From Egaibacter sp046050465 (lineage in GTDB: Bacteria; Pseudomonadota; Gammaproteobacteria; Burkholderiales; Burkholderiaceae_C): a DNA stretch of 64,000 bases. The notes below the pieces were generated by a model. The model did no database searches, was not told the DNA's origin, and was given only the letters and a program-made list of their open reading frames with translations. The stretch is from positions 27,362-91,361 of the forward strand of contig JBJOPS010000061.1 in assembly GCA_046050465.1 (NCBI GenBank), written 5' to 3'. Shown here in pieces: positions 6,420 through 14,384 of the stretch. Numbering within the stretch: the first letter of the stretch is position 1; each line of letters starts with the position of its first letter. The translations under genes were made by a program, and so were the position numbers.

Positions 6420-8279
6420 ATGGTTCTCTCATTCATGAAATTTCTTGTTTCCGGTGCGCACCTGGCTGCACTGCCTGTGGCGCTGGCCGCTGCATTTCCT
6501 TCTTTTGCCCAGACACAACTCAAGGACGTTGTTGTAACTGCCAACCGTTCCGAGCAACTGCTGACGGAGGCCATTCCTCACACCACGGTGATTGGCCGCG
6601 ACGTCATTGAGCGTTCCCAGGCCGTCGATCTCCCGTCGCTTCTATCGAGTGAGGCGGGCTTTCAGTTCACACAGAACGGTGGAAGAGGCACGTCTGCCAA
6701 CCTGTTTTTGCGCGGTAGTGCCTCGATACAGGTGCTGGTGCTCATCGACGGTGTACCACTGACCCGACAGGACACCACCGGCACGGTAGCACTGGAGCAC
6801 ATGATGCTCGACCAGGTCGAGCGTGTGGAGATCGTTCGCGGCAATGTATCGGCTATTTACGGGAGCGGCGCCATTGGCGGTGTGATTCAGGTGTTTACAC
6901 GCCAGGGTCAAGGCGCGCCAAGAGGATTCGGCCAGCTCGAAGCAGGTTCGTATGGCAACGCCAGGGCGTCAGCCGGACTCAGTGGGCAAGTCGGCGACAC
7001 CCGGTTCTCTCTGGGCGTTGGGAGGCACAAGACGGACGGCTTCTCGGCGATGGATGGCATGCAATACCCTGCCGAGAACCCCGATGCCGATGGCTACCGC
7101 AATACCAATTACAACTTCGCCATGTCGCATGAATTGGTGAAGGGGAACACGCTGGGTCTGCGGGCTCAGGGGAGCGATGGGAAGTTTGAGTTTGACGGTG
7201 GCGGTTTTGGTACGGCGACCGATGTCTACACCGGCCGCAACAAACAGGATACCTGGTCGATCTTCAGTCACAACCAGATCACGCGCGACTGGCGCAGTGA
7301 GTTGACTTTCAGCCACGGCCGCGAGCGTTCCATCTACAACGCTACCCTCACCGCCTCTCCGTATGACAGTGAGGCGGTGACGCGCAGCCGCACAGCGAAC
7401 TGGACGAATAACCTGGTTTTTGGCTCGTGGCTGGTGACAGCTGGCGCGGAGCACCAGCGCCAGGTGATCGATGCGACAGACAGTTTCGCGACCCAGCTTA
7501 ACCGCGAGCGTGGCGTGCGGGCATTGTTCGCTGGTCTGTCCGGTTCGATGGGCGCGCACGCTGTACAGCTCAACGTGCGTCGTGATGCTGCCGAGGGCCT
7601 GGCTGCAAAGACGACCGGCTATGCGGGCTATGGCTTTCAGCTCACCCCGGACTGGAAATTGATTGGCAGCGCATCGTCTGCCTTCAACCTGCCACCTCTG
7701 GGCTATCTGTACGACCTGTACTCCGGCAACCCGGCACTGCAGCATGAAACCGCCCGCTCGGCCGAAGTGGGCGCGCAGTGGGCGCAAGGCGCACAGGTGG
7801 TGCGCGCCACGGTGTTCAGGACCCATATTTCAAATCTGCTGCAATACGACTTCTCGACCTTCACGTTCAACAACGTCACGAATGCTTCCAACAAGGGACT
7901 GGAGGTGAGTTACAGCGCAAAAGTGGCTGGGGCCGACGTGCGCAGCAGCCTGACGCTGCAGGACCCGGTTGACGAAGGTACTGGCCAGCGGCTGATCCGC
8001 CGGGCGCGCACCATGGCATCGCTGGGCGTATCCCTGCCGCTCGGACAGTGGATTCTGGGTGGTGATCTGAGGTACACCGGAGCCCGCCCGGACACACCGG
8101 CCCATCCAGCGCTGTCTGCCTACACGCTGGCTAACCTGACAGCGCGCTACACGCTGACGCCCGAGATCGTGTTGACCGCGCGCGTGGAAAACCTGTTCGA
8201 CCGTCACTACCAAACCGCTTACGGATACAACCAGGCCGGCCGTTCGGCCTATGTGGGCATCGTCTGGAATCAAAAATAG
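6420..8279 (+). CDS. btuB: TonB-dependent outer-membrane receptor for cobalamin (BtuB type)
   Basis: About 619 residues: signal peptide (MKFLVSGAHL...FPSFAQ), a TonB-box-like LKDVVVTANRSEQ, a plug domain (DLPSLLSSEAGF, LVLIDGVPL, VERVEIVRGNVSAIYGSGA) and a 22-strand-type barrel ending in a C-terminal aromatic-rich strand (YVGIVWNQK). It imports cobalamin across the outer membrane using TonB energy. It is the first gene after the riboswitch and heads the corrinoid operon. Start codons at 6414 (TTG), 6420 (ATG) and 6435 (ATG) are possible. GAGGG at 6405-6409 best fits 6420. Length is usual for BtuB. Confidence 0.92.
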   Translation: MVLSFMKFLVSGAHLAALPVALAAAFPSFAQTQLKDVVVTANRSEQLLTEAIPHTTVIGRDVIERSQAVDLPSLLSSEAGFQFTQNGGRGTSANLFLRGSASIQVLVLIDGVPLTRQDTTGTVALEHMMLDQVERVEIVRGNVSAIYGSGAIGGVIQVFTRQGQGAPRGFGQLEAGSYGNARASAGLSGQVGDTRFSLGVGRHKTDGFSAMDGMQYPAENPDADGYRNTNYNFAMSHELVKGNTLGLRAQGSDGKFEFDGGGFGTATDVYTGRNKQDTWSIFSHNQITRDWRSELTFSHGRERSIYNATLTASPYDSEAVTRSRTANWTNNLVFGSWLVTAGAEHQRQVIDATDSFATQLNRERGVRALFAGLSGSMGAHAVQLNVRRDAAEGLAAKTTGYAGYGFQLTPDWKLIGSASSAFNLPPLGYLYDLYSGNPALQHETARSAEVGAQWAQGAQVVRATVFRTHISNLLQYDFSTFTFNNVTNASNKGLEVSYSAKVAGADVRSSLTLQDPVDEGTGQRLIRRARTMASLGVSLPLGQWILGGDLRYTGARPDTPAHPALSAYTLANLTARYTLTPEIVLTARVENLFDRHYQTAYGYNQAGRSAYVGIVWNQK

Positions 8280-8290
8280 GTTGATGCGAC

Positions 8291-9145
8291 ATGACGATGC
8301 GTTCCGTGGTCCTGCCTGAAGCCGGTACCCCCATGGGCCCGGTGGTTTCCTGGGGGCCTCAGCGCATCGTCTGCCTGACAGAGGAGACGACTGAGTGGCT
8401 CTACCTGCTGGGCGAGGAGCGCCGCATCGTCGGCATTTCAGGCTACACCGTGCGGCCACGCCGGGCGCGGGACGAGAAGCCACGGGTGAGTGCTTTTACC
8501 AGCGCCAAAATTGACAAAATTCTGGCACTGCAACCTGATTGCGTATTCGGCTTTTCTGATATGCAGGCAGACATCGCTGCCGGGCTGATTCGTCAGGGTG
8601 TGCAAGTCACCGTTTTCAACCAGCGCAGCGTGGCAGAAATTTTCTCCATGATGTACCAGGTAGCCGCCATGGTCGGGCATGGGCATAAAGGCCTGGTCCT
8701 GATTGAAGGCATGCAGCGGCAACTGGCGGTCATTGAGTCTGCCGCAGCATCCCTGACGCGACGCCCCAAAATCTTCTTTGAAGAATGGGACGAGCCGCAC
8801 ATCAGCGCCATCCGCTGGGTGTCCGAGTTGATGGGCATTGCGGGTGGAGATGATTGTTTCCCCGAACTGGCGGTGCAGTCGCTGGGCAAAAATCGCATCG
8901 TTGCGGACGGGGCCGAGATCGTGCGGCGCAACCCGGACATCATCATCGGCTCATGGTGCGGCAAGAAATTCCGGCCAGAGAAAGTGGCGGCGCGTGCGGA
9001 GTGGCAGAACGTCAACGCGGTCAAACACCGGCAACTGTTCGAGATCAAGTCGGCTGACATCCTGCAGCCCGGGCCGGCGGCGCTGACGGACGGGGTGGCG
9101 CAACTCCATCGCATCGTGACGCAGTGGAGTCGCATGCATGGATAA
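8291..9145 (+). CDS. Cobalamin-binding protein, BtuF-like but without signal peptide
   Basis: A 284-residue protein of the periplasmic-binding fold related to BtuF (PQRIVCLTEETTEWLYLLGEERRIVGISGYT, split as strand-helix; KIDKILALQPDCVFGFSDMQ; NPDIIIGSWCGKK). The family's two lobes are recognisable, but no signal peptide or lipobox precedes the first lobe, so it appears cytosolic. A secreted BtuF homologue is encoded two genes downstream, so this is not simply the import component. It overlaps cobU by 8 bases. A role in corrinoid binding inside the cell, or delivery to CobU, is inference. Confidence 0.75.
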   Translation: MTMRSVVLPEAGTPMGPVVSWGPQRIVCLTEETTEWLYLLGEERRIVGISGYTVRPRRARDEKPRVSAFTSAKIDKILALQPDCVFGFSDMQADIAAGLIRQGVQVTVFNQRSVAEIFSMMYQVAAMVGHGHKGLVLIEGMQRQLAVIESAAASLTRRPKIFFEEWDEPHISAIRWVSELMGIAGGDDCFPELAVQSLGKNRIVADGAEIVRRNPDIIIGSWCGKKFRPEKVAARAEWQNVNAVKHRQLFEIKSADILQPGPAALTDGVAQLHRIVTQWSRMHG

Positions 9146-9758
9146 AACCTTGAATGTTGTCCGCAGCGAGCTGATCCTGGGCGGTCAGCGCAGCGGCAAG
9201 TCGCGCCGGGCGGAGTTGCTGGCGCGTGAGTGGCTGGCCGCGTCGCCTGTGCACCATGCCGTGCTGATTGCCACGGGGCAGCCACGGGACGACGAGATGC
9301 GTGCACGCATCACCCGCCACCGGATTGATCGCGCCCAGCGGGTGCCTGGCATGCGCACGGTGGAAGAACCCCTGAAGCTCGCCGGGCTGATCCAGCAACA
9401 CAGCGGTGCTGATACCCTGGTGGTGGTGGATTGCCTCACGATGTGGCTCACCAACTGGTTGATGCCCGCAGGGGCTGAAACCAGGAGAGTTGTGGAGCCA
9501 AATCAGCCTCCAGCCCGCACCATCATTGCACAGACAGCTATGCTTTTAGAAGCAATTGCCAGTGCATACGGTCCGGTTGTGATGGTGAGCAATGAGATCG
9601 GCCTGGGCGTGATTCCCATGGGTGCGCAGGTGCGGGATTTTGTTGATGCGCTGGGGCGACTCAACCAGGGGGTGGCGCAGGTGTGCCAGCGCGTGACGCT
9701 GATGGCCGCTGGCTTGCCGCTGACGCTGAAAACCCTTGCAGGACAGGACGGCGCATGA
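9138..9758 (+). CDS. cobU: Adenosylcobinamide kinase / adenosylcobinamide-phosphate guanylyltransferase
   Basis: A 206-residue CobU/CobP. The P-loop GGQRSGKS is at about residues 15-22. The characteristic DCLTMWLTNWL (about 97-107) and VSNEIGLGVIP (about 152-162) are present. It phosphorylates adenosylcobinamide and transfers GMP to give adenosylcobinamide-GDP, the activated intermediate for nucleotide-loop assembly with CobT product and CobS. Residues about 120-139 (PPARTIIAQTAMLLEA) are contributed by an in-frame repeat copy at 9497-9553. Its stop codon overlaps the btuF start. Confidence 0.93.
   Translation: MDKTLNVVRSELILGGQRSGKSRRAELLAREWLAASPVHHAVLIATGQPRDDEMRARITRHRIDRAQRVPGMRTVEEPLKLAGLIQQHSGADTLVVVDCLTMWLTNWLMPAGAETRRVVEPNQPPARTIIAQTAMLLEAIASAYGPVVMVSNEIGLGVIPMGAQVRDFVDALGRLNQGVAQVCQRVTLMAAGLPLTLKTLAGQDGA
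9497..9553 (-). repeat. Interspersed repeat copy inside cobU
   Basis: In the plus direction it reads AATCAGCCTCCAGCC, ATTGCACAGACAGCTATG, TTTAGAAGC, the repeat in reverse orientation. GCC at 9513-9515 and GCT at 9537-9539 have the shared eight-codon spacing, and the gene reads it in the frame used in five other genes. It is more diverged than the intergenic copies. Confidence 0.65.
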
Positions 9759-10627
9759 CCCGGATGCCACAAATCTTCACGCGGTTGGCAGGTCTGCTCC
9801 CGCTCCTGGTCGCGACGGCTGCTCACGCCCTGCAGGTGACGGATGACCGGGGCATTGTGGTAGCTTTCGCCCGATCCCCGCAGCGTATCGTCAGTGTTTT
9901 GCCGTCCCTCACCGAGACGGTGTGCGAGTTGGGTCAATGTCCAAGACTGGTGGGGACCGACCGGTACTCCAATTACCCTGATCGCGTGCGCACATTGCCC
10001 AAGGTTGGCGGTGGACTGGACCCCAATATCGAGGCGATCATTGCTCTCAGGCCGGATGTCGTCTTGCTGGCTACGTCGTCACCCGCCTCGGCTCGTCTGG
10101 AGTCGCTGGGCATCAAGGTGGTGGCGCTTGAACCCAAGAGCTATGCCGATGCCCGCCGTGTGCTGGAGATCGTCGGCAAACTGCTGGATGTCACGGAGGC
10201 GCAGCGCGTGTGGCGCGTCATGGATGCTGGCGTGTCAGCGGCGGCGCAATCCATTCCTGAACGAGCCCGCAACGCCCGTGTTTACTTCGAGGTCAACAGC
10301 GCACCGTATGCGGCAGGTGAATCCTCTTTCATTGGCGAAATGCTCACGCGACTGGGTGCACGCAACATCGTGCCGGCGGCTTTGGGGCCCTTCCCCAAAA
10401 TCAGCCCCGAGTTTGTGGTGCGCGCCAATCCTGACGTGATCATGGTGGGTGACGCCACCTTCGCCGGCATGGCGCAACGCCCTGGCTGGGCTGGCATGCC
10501 GGCCATCAAGGCCAAGCGAATATGCGTCTTCACGCCTGAACAGTCGGACATCATGGTGCGTCCCGGCCCGCGCATGGCTGAAGCCGCTCGCCTCATGGCC
10601 GCATGTCTGAAGGACAAGGTGCCATGA
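9755..10627 (+). CDS. btuF: Periplasmic cobalamin-binding protein BtuF
   Basis: About 290 residues. The signal peptide (hydrophobic core LAGLLPLLVATAAHA) is followed by the BtuF fold: PQRIVSVLPSLTETVCELG, YSNYPDRV, PNIEAIIALRPDVVLL, a long linking helix, and the second lobe (RLGARNIVP, NPDVIMVGDATF). It delivers cobalamin from the periplasm to BtuCD. The ATG at 9755 overlaps the cobU stop and the gene overlaps btuC by 4 bases, so these genes are translationally coupled. Confidence 0.9.
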   Translation: MTRMPQIFTRLAGLLPLLVATAAHALQVTDDRGIVVAFARSPQRIVSVLPSLTETVCELGQCPRLVGTDRYSNYPDRVRTLPKVGGGLDPNIEAIIALRPDVVLLATSSPASARLESLGIKVVALEPKSYADARRVLEIVGKLLDVTEAQRVWRVMDAGVSAAAQSIPERARNARVYFEVNSAPYAAGESSFIGEMLTRLGARNIVPAALGPFPKISPEFVVRANPDVIMVGDATFAGMAQRPGWAGMPAIKAKRICVFTPEQSDIMVRPGPRMAEAARLMAACLKDKVP

Positions 10628-11625
10628 CCGCGCACAAGATCAACACGGTTGGCATCGTCCTGTTACTGGTTTCAATCGTGCTGTTGTTCATTGGGATAGG
10701 CGTGGGCAGCACCGGGCTGGAAAGTGTTTTCCATCTGCGTCAGGACCCGGTTGCCCTGCAGATTGTCATGGACATCCGGGCGCCACGTGCCGGCGGGGCG
10801 TGGCTGGCGGGCGCCTTGCTTGGGCTGGCCGGAGCGGTGGCCCAGGGTTTGTTTCGCAATCCACTGGCAGATCCTTACCTGTTGGGGAGCGCATCCGGGG
10901 CTTCGCTGGGTGTGGCGGCAGCGCTGGCATTGCTTGGCACCACACCCTTTGCGACCGGGTGGTTCATCCGTCTGGGCCTGACCAGCGCGGCATTCGTTGG
11001 TGCAGTGGGAGCTGTGCTGCTGACACTGCTGCTGGCGCGTGGCGTGGGGCACACGCTGCGCCTGTTACTGGCGGGTGTGGTGGTGGGCGTCGTACTGGGC
11101 GCGATGGGCCAGCTCATCATGATGATGCAGCCCGAGGTCATGCTGTCCATGCAGGCGTTCGTTTTGGGCAGCACCAGTTTTGTGGGCTGGACCGCCTGTG
11201 CGTTGATGGGCGGCGCCTGGCTGGTTTGCTCTGTGGTGGCCTGGGCCTTGAGCCCGGTGCTCGATGGCCTCTCGCTCGGTGAGGCCACTGCCGCAAGCCT
11301 GGGCCTGCCGTTGCCGGGGTTACGCGCCGCTTTGATTGCGGTGCTGGCGCTGGCGACGGGTACGGCGGTAGCCCAAACCGGACTGATCGCCTTTGTCGGT
11401 CTGGCGGCGCCCCATCTGGTGCGTTCCGTGGTCAAGACCCCTCACCGTCATTTCATCCTTCTGTCCAGTTTGATGGGTGGCATTTTGTTGCTGGCGGCGG
11501 ACACGCTGGCCCGCTGGCTGATTGCGCCACAGGAATTGCCGGTGGGCGTGCTGACGGCTGTGCTGGGCGGCGGCTACCTGCTATGGCTGATGCACCGGCG
11601 CACCGGCCCGGGAGGTGTGCTGTGA
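10624..11625 (+). CDS. btuC: Cobalamin ABC transporter permease BtuC
   Basis: A 333-residue FecCD/BtuC-type permease with about ten hydrophobic helices. Family features include RAPRAGGAWLAGALLGLAG, FRNPLADPYLLGSASGASLG and, towards the C-terminus, GLIAFVGLAAPHLVR. It forms the inner-membrane channel with the BtuD ATPase. The ATG at 10624 overlaps the btuF stop (ATGA), and the gene is followed by btuD with a 4-base overlap. Confidence 0.93.
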   Translation: MTAHKINTVGIVLLLVSIVLLFIGIGVGSTGLESVFHLRQDPVALQIVMDIRAPRAGGAWLAGALLGLAGAVAQGLFRNPLADPYLLGSASGASLGVAAALALLGTTPFATGWFIRLGLTSAAFVGAVGAVLLTLLLARGVGHTLRLLLAGVVVGVVLGAMGQLIMMMQPEVMLSMQAFVLGSTSFVGWTACALMGGAWLVCSVVAWALSPVLDGLSLGEATAASLGLPLPGLRAALIAVLALATGTAVAQTGLIAFVGLAAPHLVRSVVKTPHRHFILLSSLMGGILLLAADTLARWLIAPQELPVGVLTAVLGGGYLLWLMHRRTGPGGVL

Positions 11626-12413
11626 AGCTGCACGCATCTGCTATCAAATCAATAGCTGTTGGCGCACAATCCATAAGGGCCAGTCTCGGAAATATTGAGG
11701 TTTTGCACGGTATTGACCTGGATTTCCCCGCTGGCCACTGGACCAGCATTGTCGGCCCCAACGGCGCGGGCAAGTCGACGCTGCTCAAGGTGCTGGCACA
11801 TTTGCTTGCACATGAGGGCAAGGTGACCCTGCTGGGCCAGCCCATTGCGGACATGCCGGGCCGCATCCGTGCGCAGCAACTGGCCTGGCTGGGGCAGAAC
11901 GAATCTACCGGGGATGATCTGACGGTGCTGGACGTGGTCATGCTGGGGCGTTTGCCGCACCAGTCCTGGCTGGCTGCACCCAATGCGTCAGACCATGCGG
12001 CCGTGGAGAAGGCCTTGCGCGCCACGCAGGCCTGGGAGTGGCGTAACCGGGCTTTGGGCCAGCTTTCGGGTGGCGAGCGCCAGCGCGTGTTGCTTGCCCG
12101 GGCGCTGGCCGTGGAGGCGCAGGTCATGTTGATGGACGAACCCCTGGCCAATCTGGACCCGCCGCATCAAGCCGACTGGTTGCGGCTCGTATGCGACCTG
12201 GTGGCCGACGGAAAAACAGTGATCAGCGTCCTGCACGAAATATCCATGGCCTTGCATGCCGACGACATGGTCATCATGACCGGGGGCTGCGTTACCCACC
12301 AGGGTGCCTGCAGCGATCCGGCTACCCACCGCGCCCTGGTCGAGGTGTTTGACCGGCGCATTGCCATTCACCCACTGGGCAATCAGTGGGTGGCCCTTCC
12401 AGCACAGCGATGA
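11622..12413 (+). CDS. btuD: Cobalamin ABC transporter ATP-binding protein BtuD
   Basis: A 263-residue ABC ATPase. Walker A GPNGAGKST, signature LSGGERQRVLLARAL, Walker B VMLMDEPLANLDP and the switch His in VLHEIS are all present. It powers BtuC. It starts at GTG 11622-11624, overlapping the btuC stop, behind a strong GGAGG (11611-11615). Residues about 7-22 (AIKSIAVGAQSIRAS) come from a repeat copy just before the first conserved strand (VLHGIDLDFP). The A-loop aromatic residue is not evident in the altered N-terminus. Confidence 0.92.
   Translation: MKLHASAIKSIAVGAQSIRASLGNIEVLHGIDLDFPAGHWTSIVGPNGAGKSTLLKVLAHLLAHEGKVTLLGQPIADMPGRIRAQQLAWLGQNESTGDDLTVLDVVMLGRLPHQSWLAAPNASDHAAVEKALRATQAWEWRNRALGQLSGGERQRVLLARALAVEAQVMLMDEPLANLDPPHQADWLRLVCDLVADGKTVISVLHEISMALHADDMVIMTGGCVTHQGACSDPATHRALVEVFDRRIAIHPLGNQWVALPAQR
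11640..11688 (+). repeat. Interspersed repeat copy in the 5' end of btuD
   Basis: GCTATCAAATCAATAGCTG, GGCGCACAATCCATAAGGGCC. It is in forward orientation relative to the gene, unlike the six copies that share one frame. Its complement shows the same GCC-to-GCT spacing as the others. It sits at the extreme N-terminus of btuD. Confidence 0.75.
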
Positions 12414-12471
12414 CGACTACATCACACAGCATTTCGGGTCCGGTGTTTTACCTACCTCCATTGAGAATGTT

Positions 12472-13581
12472 ATGAACGCACTCTTTCCTCTTCTCGCAGA
12501 TATCTGTACGCCGGCATTTACCCGGGCGTTGCAGCACAAACTGGACAACAAGACAAAACCGCTTGGCTCATTGGGTCGAATTGAGTCGCTGGCCCTGCAG
12601 CTTGGTCAGATTCTGGGTACCGAATCACCGGCACTGACGGACCCGCAGATGGTTGTATTTGCTGGTGACCATGGGTTAACCGTACGGGGGATTTCAGCTT
12701 TTCCTGGTGACGTGAGCTGGCAGATGGTGGAAAATTTTCTGGCAGGCGGCGCCGCAGTCAGCGTGCTGGCGCGTCAAAACGGCATTAACCTGACCGTGGT
12801 GGATTGCGGTGTGAACCATGATTTTCTGGCAGGCTTGCCGGTAGATACACAGCGCCCGAACCTGCTGGTGCGCAAGGTGGCTGGTGGTGAGCAAGGCACA
12901 GCAGATTCATCTGTACAAGCCGCCATGACTACCGCTCAGTGTCGGCAGGCACTCAAAAACGGTCAGGAAATTGTGAAAGAATTGCCAGGCAATGCCTTGC
13001 TGCTTGGTGAAATGGGTATTGGCAATACCTCGGCTGCGTCGCTGCTTCTGGCCCGTCTGGCCGGGCTCGATATTGAAGTCTGCACTGGCGCGGGAACCGG
13101 CCTGGACGCACTCGCTGTGCAACGTAAAACGGCTGTGCTGCGCGAGGTTCTGGCCCGTCATCCGGATGCCAAAACGCCTCTGGATGCGCTGGCTGCGTTC
13201 GGTGGTTTCGAGATCGCCACTATGGTGGGCGCAGTGTTGCAAGCTGCACTCGAGCGGCGTGTTGTCGTGGTGGATGGTTTCATTGCCACCTCTGCCGTGC
13301 TGGTGGCGTACGCATTGCAGCCGCTGGTGCTGCAACGCTGTGTATTCGCGCATCGCTCGGGCGAGCGTGGCCACGAGTTCATGTTGCAGTACTTGGGTGT
13401 GCAGGCGTTGCTCGATTTAGGCATGCGCCTGGGGGAAGGTTCTGGTGGAGCGCTGGTCTGGCCGTTGCTGATGTCAGCCTGTGCCATTCTGCGTGAAATG
13501 GCCAGTTTTGAATCGGCCGGTGTCTCTGCAAAGTCGGGGAGTGAGATTACTTCTGAGGCTAACAGGCATCACTTGACTTGA
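12472..13581 (+). CDS. cobT: Nicotinate-nucleotide:dimethylbenzimidazole phosphoribosyltransferase
   Basis: A 369-residue CobT. Family segments visible: DNKTKPLGSLGRIESLALQ, VFAGDHGLTVRGISAFP, LLLGEMGIGNTSAA, and the C-terminal catalytic Glu region LGEGSGGALVWPLL. It makes alpha-ribazole phosphate from dimethylbenzimidazole and nicotinate mononucleotide. This is the last gene of the corrinoid operon. cobS and the ribazole phosphatase, which often follow, are not in this window. About 20 residues beyond the usual end (after MASFESAGVS) look non-conserved. The 3' end overlaps nth by 23 bases. Confidence 0.93.
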   Translation: MNALFPLLADICTPAFTRALQHKLDNKTKPLGSLGRIESLALQLGQILGTESPALTDPQMVVFAGDHGLTVRGISAFPGDVSWQMVENFLAGGAAVSVLARQNGINLTVVDCGVNHDFLAGLPVDTQRPNLLVRKVAGGEQGTADSSVQAAMTTAQCRQALKNGQEIVKELPGNALLLGEMGIGNTSAASLLLARLAGLDIEVCTGAGTGLDALAVQRKTAVLREVLARHPDAKTPLDALAAFGGFEIATMVGAVLQAALERRVVVVDGFIATSAVLVAYALQPLVLQRCVFAHRSGERGHEFMLQYLGVQALLDLGMRLGEGSGGALVWPLLMSACAILREMASFESAGVSAKSGSEITSEANRHHLT

Positions 13582-14206
13582 ATTGAGCGTAAAAATCACA
13601 ATAGGCGCTAACGCCGCACCGTACACACTTCGGCTGGCGTGCCTGGCAAATGTAGCGACCGTGCAATATCAGCCAGTGGTGGGCATTCACCAGATATTCT
13701 GGTGGTATGCGCTGGAGCAGTTTCAACTCCACTTCCAGAGGTGTGTTGCCACAAGCCAGTCCGGTTCGATTGCTCAAGCGAAAGATGTGTGTGTCTACGG
13801 CCATGACAGCTTCACCAAAAGCTGAATTCAGTACCACGTTGGCTGTCTTGCGCCCGACACCTGGTAACGCCTGCAGAGATTCCCGGGTGCGGGGCACCAC
13901 GCTGCCATGTTGCTCTGCCAGTATCTGGCAGGTTTGCATTAGATGTCTGGCTTTGCTGCGGTACAAGCCAATGGTTTTGATGTGGTGTACCAGTCCTTCC
14001 TGACCCAGGGCCAGAATTTTTTTTGGCGTGTTTGCCACCGGAAACAGTTTGCGTGTGGCCTTGTTCACGCTCACATCCGTGGCCTGGGCTGACAGTAATA
14101 CCGCCGTCAGCAGTTCGAACACCGTGGTGTACTCCAGCTCGGTAACAGGCTGGGGCGTGGTTGCTTGCAAGATGGCAAAAAACGGTGCGATGTCGGAGGC
14201 TCTCAC
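13559..14206 (-). CDS. nth: Endonuclease III (DNA glycosylase/AP lyase)
   Basis: About 215 residues from the GTG at 14204-14206, which matches the normal family N-terminus (RASDIAPFFAIL). The helix-hairpin-helix LPGVGRKTANVVL carries the catalytic Lys, the catalytic Asp is in VDTHIFRLSNR, and the 4Fe-4S cluster motif is Cys-x6-Cys-x2-Cys-x5-Cys (CQARQPKCVRCGVSAYC). It removes oxidised pyrimidines in base-excision repair. ATG 14267-14269, behind GGGGGCAGG, would add about 21 residues and is a real alternative. It converges on cobT. Confidence 0.92.
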   Translation of the reverse strand: MRASDIAPFFAILQATTPQPVTELEYTTVFELLTAVLLSAQATDVSVNKATRKLFPVANTPKKILALGQEGLVHHIKTIGLYRSKARHLMQTCQILAEQHGSVVPRTRESLQALPGVGRKTANVVLNSAFGEAVMAVDTHIFRLSNRTGLACGNTPLEVELKLLQRIPPEYLVNAHHWLILHGRYICQARQPKCVRCGVSAYCDFYAQFKSSDAC

Positions 14207-14384
14207 ATAAATATTACGCAGTGAATGTGTCCAAAATATATCAGGAGACGCAAAGCACATGGTATCCATGCCTGCCCCCACTTTGAGTTGCGGTCGGCCT
14301 ACGTCAACGGGGCCGGTTTCTCCAGTGTTTCCCCGGCCTTGCGTCACAATGGTTAACTTGCTTGTTGTCAACTAATTTCAAACC

